The position numbers and the translations under genes are program-made. DNA of 64,000 bases from positions 90,435,447-90,499,446 of the forward strand of contig NC_086180.1 in assembly GCF_023053635.1 (NCBI RefSeq). The letters are read 5' to 3'. Below are positions 54,828 through 64,000 of this stretch, in pieces (within the stretch, counting starts at the first letter, position 1; every line of letters begins with the position of its first letter). This DNA comes from Elgaria multicarinata webbii (lineage: Eukaryota; Chordata; Lepidosauria; Squamata; Anguidae). A model generated the notes under the pieces. It searched no databases, was not told the origin of the DNA, and saw only the letters and a list, made by a program, of their open reading frames with translations.

Positions 54828-57800
54828 CTCCAGTAAAGGAGATCGTTACCTTGTTGTGGTGCTGGAGCTTGAGCACCTGAAGGATGCCATGAGCTAAACT
54901 GTGAAGGGACACCCAAGACGGGAAGGTCATGGTAGAGAGGTCAGACTAAATACGATCCCTGGGGAAGGTAATGGCAACCCACCCCAGTATTCTTGCCGTG
55001 AAAACTAAATGGATCAGTACAACCAGAAATATGTCAATATACCATCGGAAAATGGGACCCCCAGGTCGGAAGATGGTCAAAATGCTACTGGGGAGGAACA
55101 AAGGATAAGTTCAACTAGCCCCAGATGTGATGATGCAGCTAGCTGAAAGCCGAAAGGACGGCTAGCGGCCGATGGTGCTGGTGGTGAACGACGAATCTGA
55201 TGTTCTAAAGATCAACACACTATAGGAACCTGGAATGTAAGATCTATGAACCAGGGCAAATTGGATGTGGTTATTGGAGAGATGTCAAGATTAAATATAG
55301 ATATATTGGGTGTCAGTGAACTGAAATGGACTGGAATGGGCCTCTTCACATCAGATCACCACCAGATCTACTACTGTGGACAAGAAGATCACAGAAGAAA
55401 TGGAATAGCCTTCATAATTAATAATAAAGTGGCTAAAGCAGTGCTTGGATACAATCCAAAAAATGATAGAATGATCTCAATTTGAATTCAGGGTAAGCCA
55501 TTTAACATCACAGTGATCCAAATATATGCCCCAACCACAGATGCTGAAGAAGCAGAAGTAGATCAATTCTATGAGGATCTGCAGCACCTACTGGATAATA
55601 CACCAAAAAGAGATGTTATTTTCATTACAGGAGACTGGAACGCTAAGGTGGGCAGTCAAATGACATCTGGAATTACAGGTAAGCATGGTCTAGGAGAACA
55701 AAATGAAGCGGGACATAGGCTGATAGAATTCTGCAAGGACAACTCACTGTGCATAACAAACACTCTCTTCCAACAACCGAAAAGACGGCTTTATACATGG
55801 ACTTCAACAGATGGCCGACACCGAAATCAGATTGACTACATCCTTTGCAGCCAAAGGTGGCGGACATCTATAAAGACAGTAAAAACAAGACCTGGAGCTG
55901 ACTGTAGTTCAGATCATGAACTTCTTATTGCACAATTTAGAATCAAACGAAAGAGAATAGGGAAGACCCACACATCAGTTAGATATGAGCTCACTAATAT
56001 TCCTAATGAATATGCAGTGGAAGTGAAGAATAGATTTAAGGGACTAGATTTAGTAGATAGGGTCCTGGAAGAACTATGGACAGAAGTTCGCAACATTGTC
56101 CAAGAGGTGGCAACAAAAAACGTCCCAAAGAAAAAGAAAACCAAGAAGGCAAGATGGCTGTCTGCTGAGACGCTGGAAGTAGCCCAAGAAAGAAGGAAAG
56201 CAAAAGGCAACAGTGATAGGGGGAGATATGCCCAATTAAATGCAAAATTCCAGAGGTTAGCCAGAAGAGATAAGGAATTATTTTTAAACAAGCAATGTGC
56301 GGAAGTGGAAGAAGACAATAGAATAGGAAGGACAAGAGACCTATTCCAGAAAATTAGAAACATTGGAGGTAACTTCCAGGCAAAAATGGGTATGATCAAA
56401 AACAAAGATGGCAAGGACCTAACAGAAACAGAAGAGATCAAGAAAAGGTGGCAAGAATATAAGGAAGATCTGTATAGGAAGGATAATAATATCGGGGATA
56501 GCTCAGACGGTGTGGTCAGTGAGTTAGAGCCAGACATCCTGAAGAGTGAGGTTGAATGGGCCTTAAGAAGCATTGCTAATAACAAGGCAGCAGGAGACGA
56601 CAGTATCCCAGCTGAACTGTTTAAAATATTGCAAGATGATGCTGTCAAGGTGATGCATGCTATATGCCAGCAAATTTGGAAAACACAAGAATGGCCATCA
56701 GACTGGAAAAAATCAACTTATATCCCCATACCAAAAAAGGGAAACACTAAAGAATGTTCCAACTATCGTACAGTGGCACTTATTTCACATGCCAGCAAGG
56801 TAATGCTCAAGATCCTGCAAGGTAGACTCCAGCAATTCATGGAGCGAGAATTGCCAGTTGTACAAGCTGGGTTTAGAAAAGGCAGAGGAACTAGAGACCA
56901 AATTGCCAATATCCGCTGGATAATGGAGAAAGCCAGGGAGTTCCAGAAAAACATCTATTTCTGTTTTATTGACTATTCTAAAGCCTTTGACTGTGTGGAT
57001 CATAACAAACTGTGGCAAGTTCTTGGGGGTATGGGGATACCAAGTCATCTTGTCTGCCTCCTGAGGAATCTGTATAACGAACAAGTAGCAACGGTAAGAA
57101 CAGACCATGGAACAACGGACTGGTTTAAGATTGGGAAAGGAGTACGGCAGGGTTGTATACTCTCACCTTACCTATTCAACTTGTATGTAGAACACATCAT
57201 GCGACGTGCTGGGCTTGACGAATCCAAGGCTGGAGTTAAAATCGCAGGAAGAAACATTAACAATCTCAGATATGCAGATGACACCACTTTGATGGCTGAA
57301 AGCGAGGAGGAGCTGAGGAGCCTTATGACAAAGGTGAAAGAAGAAAGTGCAAAAGCTGGGTTGCAGTTAAACCTCAAAACCAAGATTATGGCAACCAGCT
57401 TGATTGATAACTGGTAAATAGAGGGAGAAAACGTGGAGGCAGTGACAGACTTTGTATTTCTGGGTGCAAAGATTACTGCAGACGCTGACTGCAGCCAGGA
57501 AATCAGAAGACGTTTACTTCTTGGGAGGAGAGCAATGACAAATCTTGATAAAATAGTTAAGAGCAGAGACACCACACTGACAACAAAGGTCCGCATAGTT
57601 AAAGCAATGGTATTCCCCGTAGTAACCTATGGCTGCGAGAGCCGGACCATAAGGAAAACTGAGCGAAGGAAGATAGATGCTTTTGAACTGTGGTGTTGGA
57701 GGAAAGTTCTGAGAGTGCCGTGGACTGCAAGAAGATCAAACCAGTCCATACTCCAGGAAATAAAGCCAGACTGCTCACTTGAGGGAATGGTATTAAAGGC

Positions 57801-58046
57801 AAAACTGAAGTACTTTGGCCACATAATGAGAAGACAGGAGACCCTGGAGAAGAGGCTGATGCTAGGGAAAGTGGAAGGCAAAAGGAAGAGGGGCCGACCA
57901 AGGGCAAGATGGATGGATGATATTCTGGAGGTGACAGACTTGACCTTGGGGGAGCTAGGGGTGGCGACAGCCGACAGAAAGCTCTGGCGTGGGCTGGTCC
58001 ATGAAGTCACGAAGAGTCGGAAGCAACTGAACGAATAAACAACAAC
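54828..58046 (+). mobile_element. Full-length Bov-B (RTE clade) LINE
   Basis: About 3.2 kb with a 10-base target duplication AACCCTCTCC at 54818-54827 and 58047-58056. The 5' UTR precedes one long coding region with endonuclease motifs (GVSELKWTGMG, FITGDWNAKVGSQ, DYILCSQRW, CSSDHELLIAQF). RT motifs follow (NNKAAGDDSIPAELFK, YSKAFDCVDHNKLWQ, GVRQGCILSPYLFNLY, YADDTTLM), then the RTE C-terminus (TYGCESRTIRKTE, LGKVEGKRKRGRPRARW). The length equals a complete Bov-B. Two in-frame stops (about 55483 and 57415) break an otherwise continuous reading frame. Bov-B is known for horizontal transfer among vertebrates, probably by ticks. Confidence 0.96.
55246..58038 (+). pseudogene. Bov-B endonuclease-reverse transcriptase ORF (two stops)
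   Basis: The single Bov-B ORF reads through from about 55246 (MNQGKLDVVIGEMSRLN) to 58038 in one frame apart from two stops. One follows NDRMISI (55483-55485) and one lies before IEGENVEAVTDF (57415-57417). The endonuclease keeps GDWN and SDH, and the RT keeps YADD. In relatives the two stop positions read Arg and Gln as I recall, so both look like single C-to-T changes. It is sometimes annotated in other genomes as 'craniofacial development protein 2-like', which is wrong. Confidence 0.93.
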
Positions 58047-58073
58047 AACCCTCTCCAGTTTTATACTTATAAC

Positions 58074-58478
58074 GAAGAAAATGGATTTGAATTCTTGCTT
58101 TTCCTATAAACGTGTACTGCAAAACAGACAGCAGCACCCCCATACCAATCAGATTGTTAGTTTAACAGCAGTATTAAGAATACAACCAAACATTCTTACT
58201 AGGAAATAAATGCTATTGAACATGATGGGACCTTCACATACACAAGTATAGGGTTGCATTAAACTCAGAAGGTATTACTGTAGAATAAAGTTGTTAGGAT
58301 TGTGTTACATGTGCTTCAGAGAATAATTACTCTATATAATACAATATTGAGTATACTGTAGAGTTCCCCTCTTTTTCTGGCGCACCTATCTCTCTAAAAC
58401 AAACAGCAGCACGTACAAATAGCCATGTTTGGTGCTTTCAAGGGAAATCTATTTGGAGATTTCTGTAGAAGCACTCCC
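58074..58478. other. Unique AT-rich DNA
   Basis: A diverged palindromic-repeat piece lies near 58170-58260 (AGGAAATAAATGCTATTGAA). Nothing else is recognised. Confidence 0.45.
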
Positions 58479-58624
58479 AGGCCACAGCTAGACCTAAGGT
58501 GTATCCTGGGATTATCCAGGGTTCGCCCCTGCCTGAGCACTGGATCCCATGTGTGTCACCTAGATGAACAGGTTTGACCCCTGGACGACGATCCAGGGAT
58601 AAACCTTAGGTCTAGCTGTGGCCT
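58479..58624. mobile_element. MITE with 22-bp perfect inverted ends (CAGGCCACAGCTAGACCTAA)
   Basis: The first and last 22 bases are perfect reverse complements (CAGGCCACAGCTAGACCT... and ...AGGTCTAGCTGTGGCCTG). A 146-base non-coding element. No matching flanking duplication is seen. A diverged sister lies at 34165-34312. Confidence 0.88.
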
Positions 58625-58785
58625 GAGTCAGACCCTTGTTTGATCTAGCCCTGTACTGTCCACACTGGCTGGCAGATGCTCTCCAGGGTTTCAGGCAGGA
58701 TTCTTTCTTGGCGCTACCTGCAGAAGCTGGGGATTGAACCTGGGACCTTCTGCATCCAAAGCATGTGCTCTACCAACCCTTGTCC
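58625..58785 (-). mobile_element. tRNA-derived SINE (Ala-tRNA-like head)
   Basis: Reverse complement shows GGTAGAGCACATGCTTTGGA, AGAAGGTCCCAGGTTCAATC (B box GGTTCAATCC) and then a body with GAGAGCATCTGCCAGCCAGT. The tRNA-like part resembles tRNA-Ala; the A box is partly eroded. Confidence 0.7.
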
Positions 58786-59631
58786 ATGCTTTGTATTTAA
58801 AGAGAAGGAGGAAGGCACAGAGAGAGAACATGGCCATAGTTGTAGAGATCAGGACATCATGGCCAATGCAGCTTGGCGTGTAGGGGTGAAAAAGCTGAAC
58901 CCACTAACATATCTACTTCTACAAAACTAGTGAAGATAAAGGAACACAGCCCTCCTTTGTACTGGATCACCCTTTTCTTTTACTCCTCCCCCTCACCTTG
59001 TGGCAAAATTAGCAGAGCTTAATCATCAGCATCGCAGCTTTCGACTCTTTCAGCTCGGCTCCTGAGTGCCTTCCCGGAAAGAAATACTCACGACACGTAG
59101 AGCTTCTTCAGCAAAAGAGTTTACTGAGGTATATAAGCATAACGCTCCCGTACAAAATCTTCCATCAACCAGCATCAACGAGAGACACACAGAACACGCC
59201 GCAAGAAAAACGTTCCATATGTACAACTACCATATATACATTTCATACACAGTATGATGACACTGTTTCATCATCCAATTATTCAGTTAAGGGATGGGGC
59301 GAGAACTATTTCTCTTATCATTTTGACCTTAACAGTTCCAGCACTAATGAATAACATCTGCTGTGAAACTCTGTGCCAAGTCCAGTTTTCTTCCAGGGCT
59401 TATCTTTCTGTGGATAAATTTTCCACCCTGACACACCTTCTCTTCAAAAAGAAAGGGAGGAAACAGCAGCCAGGCACCTCTCCATCGTGCCTGGGTCCAG
59501 CTCCAGCTGAGAGCCCCCTCCCTCCTGCTGCCAACTGTCAACTGTAACTGCTGAACGTTGCAACTAAGATTGTAGTGCCTGAAATTGCTTTCCTTTCCCC
59601 CTTCCTCCTCCTCCCTCCCAATCCCCTTTCC
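58786..59631. other. Unique intergenic DNA
   Basis: No gene or transposon is recognised. Confidence 0.5.
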
Positions 59632-60787
59632 TATTATTATTATTATTATTATTATTTATTTATTTATATAGCACCATCAATGTACATGGTGCTGTACAGA
59701 TTACACAGTAAATAGCAAGACCCTGCCGCATAGGCTTACAAATCTAATAAAGTTGTAGTAAACAGTAAGGAGGGAAAGAGAATGCAAACAGGCACAGGGA
59801 AGTGTAAACAGGCTAACAGTATAGAGTCAGAACAAACTCAATATTTAAAAGCTATAGGGAAAAGAAAAGTTTTTAGCTGAGTTTTAAAAGCTGTGATTGA
59901 GTTGGTAGTTCTCAAGTGTTCTGGAAGAGCATTCCAGGCGTAAGGGGCAGCAGAAGAAAAAGGACGAAGCCGAGTAAGGGAAGTGGAGGTCCTTGGGCAG
60001 GCGAGAAGCATGGCATCAGAGGAGCGGAGAGCACGAGCGGGGCAATAGTGTGAGATGAGAGAGGAGAGATAGGCAGGAGCTAGACCGTGAAAAGCTTTGA
60101 AGGTCAGCAGGAGAAGTTTATATTGGATTCTGGAGTGAATTGGAAGCCAATGAAGAGATTTCAGAAGTGGAGTGACATGGTCAGAGCGGTGGGCCAAGAA
60201 GATGATCTTAGAGGCAGAGTGGTGGACAGAGACCAGCGGACTGATGTGAGACGAGGGAAGGCCAGAGAGAAGAAGGTTGCAGTAGTCCAACCGAGAGATA
60301 ACCAGTGCATGAACGAGAGTCTTGGCAGAAGAGACAGACCAAAATGGTTGAATCCTGGCAATATTATACAGGAAGAAACGACAGGATTTAGCTACTGCCT
60401 CGATATGAGGAATAAAGGAGAGCGAGGAATCAAATATAAAGCCAAGACTACGAGCTTCCTTGACCGGAGTAAGCGTGACATCGTTGACAGTAAGAGAGAA
60501 TGAGAGGTGAGGAGAAGGTTTAGGAGGAAAAACAAGCAGTTCAGTTTTTGCCATATTAAGTTTCAAACGACGATGAAGCAGCCAGGCTGAGATATCTGAA
60601 AGACATGCCGAGATACGATCGTGGACATCAGGAGAAAGTTCCGTAGATGAGAGATATAATTGTGTATCATCGGCATACAGGTGATATTGGAGGCCATGAG
60701 ATTGAATAAGCTTACCCAAGGGCAGCATGTATAAAGAAAACAGCAACGGGCCAAGCACCGAGCCTTGCGGAACCCCTACTGAAAGGG
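59632..60787 (-). mobile_element. L2-clade LINE, 5'-truncated
   Basis: The minus-strand 3' third of the L2 ORF2 is open, from [20 protein letters not shown] (RT motif) through [10 protein letters not shown] to [20 protein letters not shown]. The 3' UTR and ATT run lie at 59632-59660. It is truncated inside the RT domain and joined to a different LINE tail at 60788. Confidence 0.95.
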
Positions 60788-60935
60788 GGGTCATATCTTT
60801 TAGTGTCATGTCTTTTAGATTGTAAGCCTGTGGGCAGAGACTGTCAAGAAATACTTTTGTAAGCTGCCGTGAGAGCCTTTTTTGGCTGAATGGCGGCATA
60901 AAAATGCTTAAATAAATAATAAATAAATAAAAATA
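60788..60935 (+). mobile_element. LINE 3' tail of another L2-like subfamily
   Basis: TTAGATTGTAAGCCTGTGGG, TAAGCTGCCGTGAGAGCC, GGCGGCATAAAAATGCTTAA, then TAAATAAATAA. It is opposite in orientation to its neighbour. Confidence 0.65.
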
Positions 60936-61440
60936 AGCTCAAACAACCCACTATGGTCCTAACCTAAGAAAGGCTGCAATTACTTGCTTTTCTTGCGTCT
61001 CAGTCCTTATCATGGCTGATCATGAGAGAAGGCCTTGAATTAGAGGAAATGGGAGTGGGTATGGAATAACCCTGTCTAGCCCACATTGCTAACTCATTGT
61101 GCTTTCTGATAAATTGTTTCCCGAAACGTGAGAGAGGTGAATTGTTTGCAGGGCGGTGAAATGTGATTATTATTTATGAGCATGTCTTTAAGTCATTTAT
61201 ATTATTTTCTTATTTGTATGTATGTTTGTAATGGCTCTGGCTACACAAATAAACTTCTTTATTATATTATTATTATTATTGTTATTATTATTAATTATTT
61301 TCTTATTTGTACTTATTTACATCACACTATTTTTAATTCGTGCTTGTAAACAGAAACGGGAAACAATCATTTTCAAATGAAAATATGCCTGTCATGATCT
61401 TGCGCTGAGGCGCTGACTCTCGCGCTGCCCAACAGGCCGA
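60936..61440. other. AT-rich DNA with a LINE-like tail
   Basis: At 61190-61300 a stretch ending AATAAACTTCTTTATTATAT and (ATT)n looks like a further LINE tail. No gene is seen. Confidence 0.45.
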
Positions 61441-62014
61441 TCAACCGCCGGCCAAAGAGTCATTTTCTGACTAGAGTTCTTTGAAAACGCGCATGCCCAG
61501 TTTCCCCCAACCACCTCCTCCTTCTCTGCTATTGGCAGACATTTCTGATGCCCCGCCCATTGTGCCAGGTAAAAGAGGCGTTCCTGTTTCCACCCTGCCG
61601 CCTTTTGCAGGCCTTGGTTACCACAGCGGGGCTTATTCTGAGACCCAGCCACTGCGACGGTTCATTCTAGGACTGGACCATTCATTTAGAGTGGGGGGGG
61701 GAAACGTCCCAGATAGCCATCTCAGGAGGCGGGGGTTCCTGCTGCGCCTCTCTCCGCAGCGCCTTTGGACTCTCCACCGTCCTCTTGCCACTCGACTTCC
61801 TTTTCCTAGTTAGCTCTCCAACCTATGGAAAGCGTTGACCGCCTTCCTCTGTACTCCCCCCCTCTTTTTCTGTCTGGTGGTCTAGTCCGGCGCTGGCCTT
61901 AGCGGACGGCTCCGAGGGGAGGAAGATGGCGGCGGCGGCGGCGGTTGGGCTTCCGTCGCCCTCCCTCTGACTGGATGTGCGCGGGGCTCTGCCTTCCCGC
62001 CGGGTAGCGGGGCT
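61441..62014 (+). promoter_or_regulatory. RAB28: RAB28 CpG-island promoter and 5' UTR
   Basis: CpG-rich sequence with no TATA box. It has an NRF1-like GCGCATGCCC (61489-61498), an inverted CCAAT box CTATTGG (about 61529-61535) and a YY1-type AAGATGGCGGC (about 61924-61934), a motif usually found just downstream of the start site of housekeeping genes. Transcription therefore probably starts near 61890-61925. Two short upstream ORFs lie in the leader (61926-61970 and 61975-62007). Confidence 0.7.
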
Positions 62015-62101
62015 ATGTCGGATTCCGAGGAGGAGGAGGAGGAGGAGAGCTCCGACCGGCAGCTGAAGTTCGTGGTGTTGGGCGATGGCACCTCCGGCAA
62101 G
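62015..62101 (+). CDS. RAB28: RAB28 exon 1 (Rab-family GTPase, N-terminus)
   Basis: RAB28 is a divergent Rab GTPase of cilia and photoreceptor outer segments. Exon 1 encodes 29 residues beginning MSDSEEEEEEESSDRQLKFV and continuing VLGDGTSGK, which is beta-strand 1 plus the P-loop GxxxxGK. The exon stops at Lys in AAG with a GTCAGT donor at 62102. Human RAB28 exon 1 ends at the same residue as I recall it, and the next residues (TSLTTCF) lie in exon 2, outside the window. The acidic N-terminus has seven consecutive Glu, more than the mammalian EEES. The frame is intact. Confidence 0.95.
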
Positions 62102-62224
62102 GTCAGTCCGTGGGTCCGTCCAGGCTGCGAGCGGTCCCGCTATGTGTCCGCGTTGCCTCCCGCTCCTCGGCCGGCGAATCGATGCCACCTGCGGTGTCCC
62201 AGGCCTCTTCGACGTCTCGCCCAC

Positions 62225-62345
62225 GAGAGTAGCGGGCGTGGATCGGGAAGTCCTGAGTTCGAATCCCGCCTCTGCCAGGAACCCACTAGGTAGCCTCGGG
62301 CAGGATGTACGCCCCGCCTCTCCAGCCCCCAGTGTGGGATCATAA
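62225..62345 (+). mobile_element. MIR-like/tRNA-derived SINE fragment
   Basis: GAGTTCGAATCCCGCCTCTG contains a tRNA B box, followed by CCACTAGGTAGCCTCGGGCA as in MIR-type SINEs. The A box region is eroded. Confidence 0.6.
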
Positions 62346-62780
62346 GACGGAGCCTCCGACTTCCCTTACAGGCTGGTTGTACGCATTGCAAAAGGTTGAT
62401 GCATGCGCACAGTTCGAACAGAACCATGTAAAAGCCGTAGACGCGCTACTTACGAAGAGGGCCCTTATTCAATTGTGGTTTGTGTCATCCCAGCCTCCCT
62501 CAAAGGGGTCACGGCCTGCCCCCGTCCTCTCCAGGGGAAGGATAAGCTTGTCAGAAGGATTTACATGGTAGGTAGGGGCTCATGTGCTGGAAAGCTTCTC
62601 CACACACAACGTTACTCTGCAGAGCAAACTGATATGCCTGGGGAAAATCTTTTTAGACCCCCTTTCCTTGATAACTACTTCGTTACGTGGAACATCCTGC
62701 CCACCCTCTGCCCCCCTAGTAGTTTTCTGAACCCCCCACTTGTATCCCCAAGCTCCTCAGCTGTACCTTCTGAGAACTCT

Positions 62781-62932
62781 GGCTAGATCTACGCTACTGC
62801 TGTGTAGTGGTATTGAAATGCACTGAGAACTGTTGGGGCACGATCCACATTCCATATGCCACATTCACAGTGTCATTTCCTGCTTTTTATTCCACATTCG
62901 TAATGGTTTGACACAAGGTGTAGATCTGGCCT
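62781..62932. mobile_element. MITE, CACCAAGCAGGATAT family, diverged copy 3
   Basis: GGCTAGATCTACGC and GGTGTAGATCTGGCC ends, with GAACTGTTGGGGC in the interior as in the other two copies (reverse orientation). Confidence 0.6.
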
Positions 62933-63287
62933 CAGTTTTATTTATAGGGCTGGTTGGATGTAGACCCCACTGAACTGAGTTGGATTTATTTATTTATTGT
63001 TAACACTGGATCATTTGAAATATAGGTTTGGGCTGCACACAGTGAGCATGGATTCACAGTTCACAAAAGTCTTATATTGGGACACTACAATGTTGAAAGT
63101 TAATAAGGTGATTACAAAACAAACAGGAAGATCGGTTATAAAGGTACAGAAACCTTGAGTGTGTGTGGATTGTGGCAAGGAGCATAGGGAAATGTTAAAA
63201 GATTTTTTCTCTCAATTACAGGAACATTAATAAACCCCACAGGTTTACCATCTAAATGAGAAGTAGGCCTATTGCATATGCAAATTA

Positions 63288-63470
63288 AAACATAGGAACA
63301 TAACAAGTGCCATGCTGGATCAGACCAAAGGTCCATCTAGTCCAGCACTCTTTTCACACAGTGGGTAACCAGCCATCAGCCAGGAATGAACAAGCAAAAG
63401 TACCCTCCCACCCATGTTCCCCAGCAACTGGTGCACACAGACTTACTGCCTCGAATACTGGAGATAGCAA
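63288..63470 (-). mobile_element. CR1-like LINE 3' end (TTCTTATG tail)
   Basis: AACATAGGAACATAACAAGT, GCTGGATCAGACCAAAGGTC, CATGTTCCCCAGCAACTGG. Third copy of this family in the window. Confidence 0.7.
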
Positions 63471-64000
63471 ATTCACTTACACTGCAATAGGAGTGCTTTT
63501 TAAATTAAAAGAATGCTGCTGCTACTACTACTACCAGTAAAAAATAGCTTTCCACATCTTCAGTAAATGGTGAGAAGTTTCAGGGGCAGCATTGAAGTTT
63601 TAGTTTCTCTTTGGATAAGAGAACAGAGTAAAGACAGTGACAAATATACAAGTGGAGCATAGTGGAAGCCAACAGACACACTTACTGCTAGCAGGAAATG
63701 CACTGATCCCATCTCAGATGCTTGTTCCACTTGCTTCTATGCTGCATGTGATGGGATATATTTAAATGTATGACTTTTATTTTATAGATAGATTATAAAA
63801 GAAAAACAGAATCTAGAACATTCATATTACTATTTGACAGATTTATAATGATTCTATAAAGCTACATTAAATATTAACAGTGATATTTAAAAGAATAAAT
63901 CAGTGTGACAAATCCACTGAAAATTGAGAATGTAAAAGAAATCAACTTCATGCTCCTGCCGCTATCGGAAAAGCCTTTCTAAACAGTCTTGGCTAATCTT

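Larger units (their letters stand above)
54791..58073 (-). repeat. 54-bp inverted repeat, right arm (split by Bov-B)
   Basis: ACCCTTATACTCCATATTAAC to AACCCTCTCC (54791-54827) continues after the LINE as AGTTTTATACTTATAAC (58057-58073). Confidence 0.88.
62102..64000 (+). other. RAB28: RAB28 intron 1 (start)
   Basis: Begins GTCAGT. It contains a MIR-like SINE, a MITE and a CR1-like tail, then AT-rich sequence up to the window end. No further exon is seen. Confidence 0.85.

Noticed and set aside
55246-58038. Host gene 'craniofacial development protein 2-like'
   Set aside because: The motifs are Bov-B endonuclease and RT; it has element boundaries and a target duplication.
52939-58073. Inverted repeat as a product of Bov-B twin priming
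   Set aside because: The arms are not Bov-B sequence and the left arm lies 1.8 kb outside the LINE.
58720-58785. tRNA-Ala gene on the minus strand
   Set aside because: The acceptor stem and A box do not fold; flanking SINE body sequence is present.
62236-62275. tRNA gene in RAB28 intron 1
   Set aside because: Only a B box in a MIR-like context; no full cloverleaf.

Overview
The window is nuclear DNA of a reptile, most likely a squamate (lizard-type) genome. The clearest clues are full-length and 3'-truncated Bov-B (RTE) LINEs, CR1 elements ending in tandem ATTCTATG-like octamers, many L2-clade copies with (AAT)n tails, hAT transposons, a Penelope-like fragment, and very abundant short palindromic repeats with a GCAATCCTATGCAC-type end. 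Only two host genes are present, both partial and both on the + strand. The last exon of the homeobox gene NKX3-2 (BAPX1) lies at the left edge. The promoter, first exon and start of intron 1 of the small GTPase gene RAB28 lie at the right edge. The same two genes are neighbours in the same relative orientation in human 4p15, so this is a conserved synteny block with about 61 kb between the NKX3-2 stop codon and the RAB28 start codon.

Layout. 1-395: end of NKX3-2 intron 1 with a compound GT/GA microsatellite. 393/396-952: homeobox exon. 953-~1840: probable 3' UTR. 1.8-13 kb: mostly unique DNA with scattered palindromic repeats and L2/CR1 tails. 13.25-15.12 kb: a 1.87-kb pure polypyrimidine tract. 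15-27.6 kb: several CpG-rich blocks, a candidate homeobox-site enhancer near 20.6-20.8 kb, a solo LTR and a Bov-B tail. 28-31 kb: an L2-clade LINE with a 922-codon open frame. 31-35 kb: AT-rich unique DNA and a Penelope-like fragment. 35.7-43.6 kb: a near-full-length CR1 carrying tandem 5' promoter units, with an L2 fragment in ORF1 and a 2.5-kb hAT-like element in ORF2. 43.6-51.9 kb: a hAT transposase gene on the minus strand, split by an endogenous retrovirus, a CR1 fragment and an L2 fragment. 52.9-58.1 kb: a 54-bp inverted repeat whose right arm was hit by a full-length Bov-B. 58-61 kb: a palindromic element, a tRNA-derived SINE and another L2. 61.4-64 kb: RAB28 promoter, exon 1 and intron 1.

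How it fits together. NKX3-2 is a transcription repressor that patterns axial skeleton and jaw joint. Such genes usually sit beside large regulatory deserts, and this gene-free interval probably holds its distal enhancers, one of which may be the TAAT-rich block near 20.7 kb. RAB28 is a ubiquitous ciliary/trafficking GTPase with a CpG-island promoter. Everything else that codes is transposon-derived. I see no operon-like or defence system. The most unusual material is structural: the giant polypyrimidine block, the nested transposon stacks, and the abundant palindromic repeat families.
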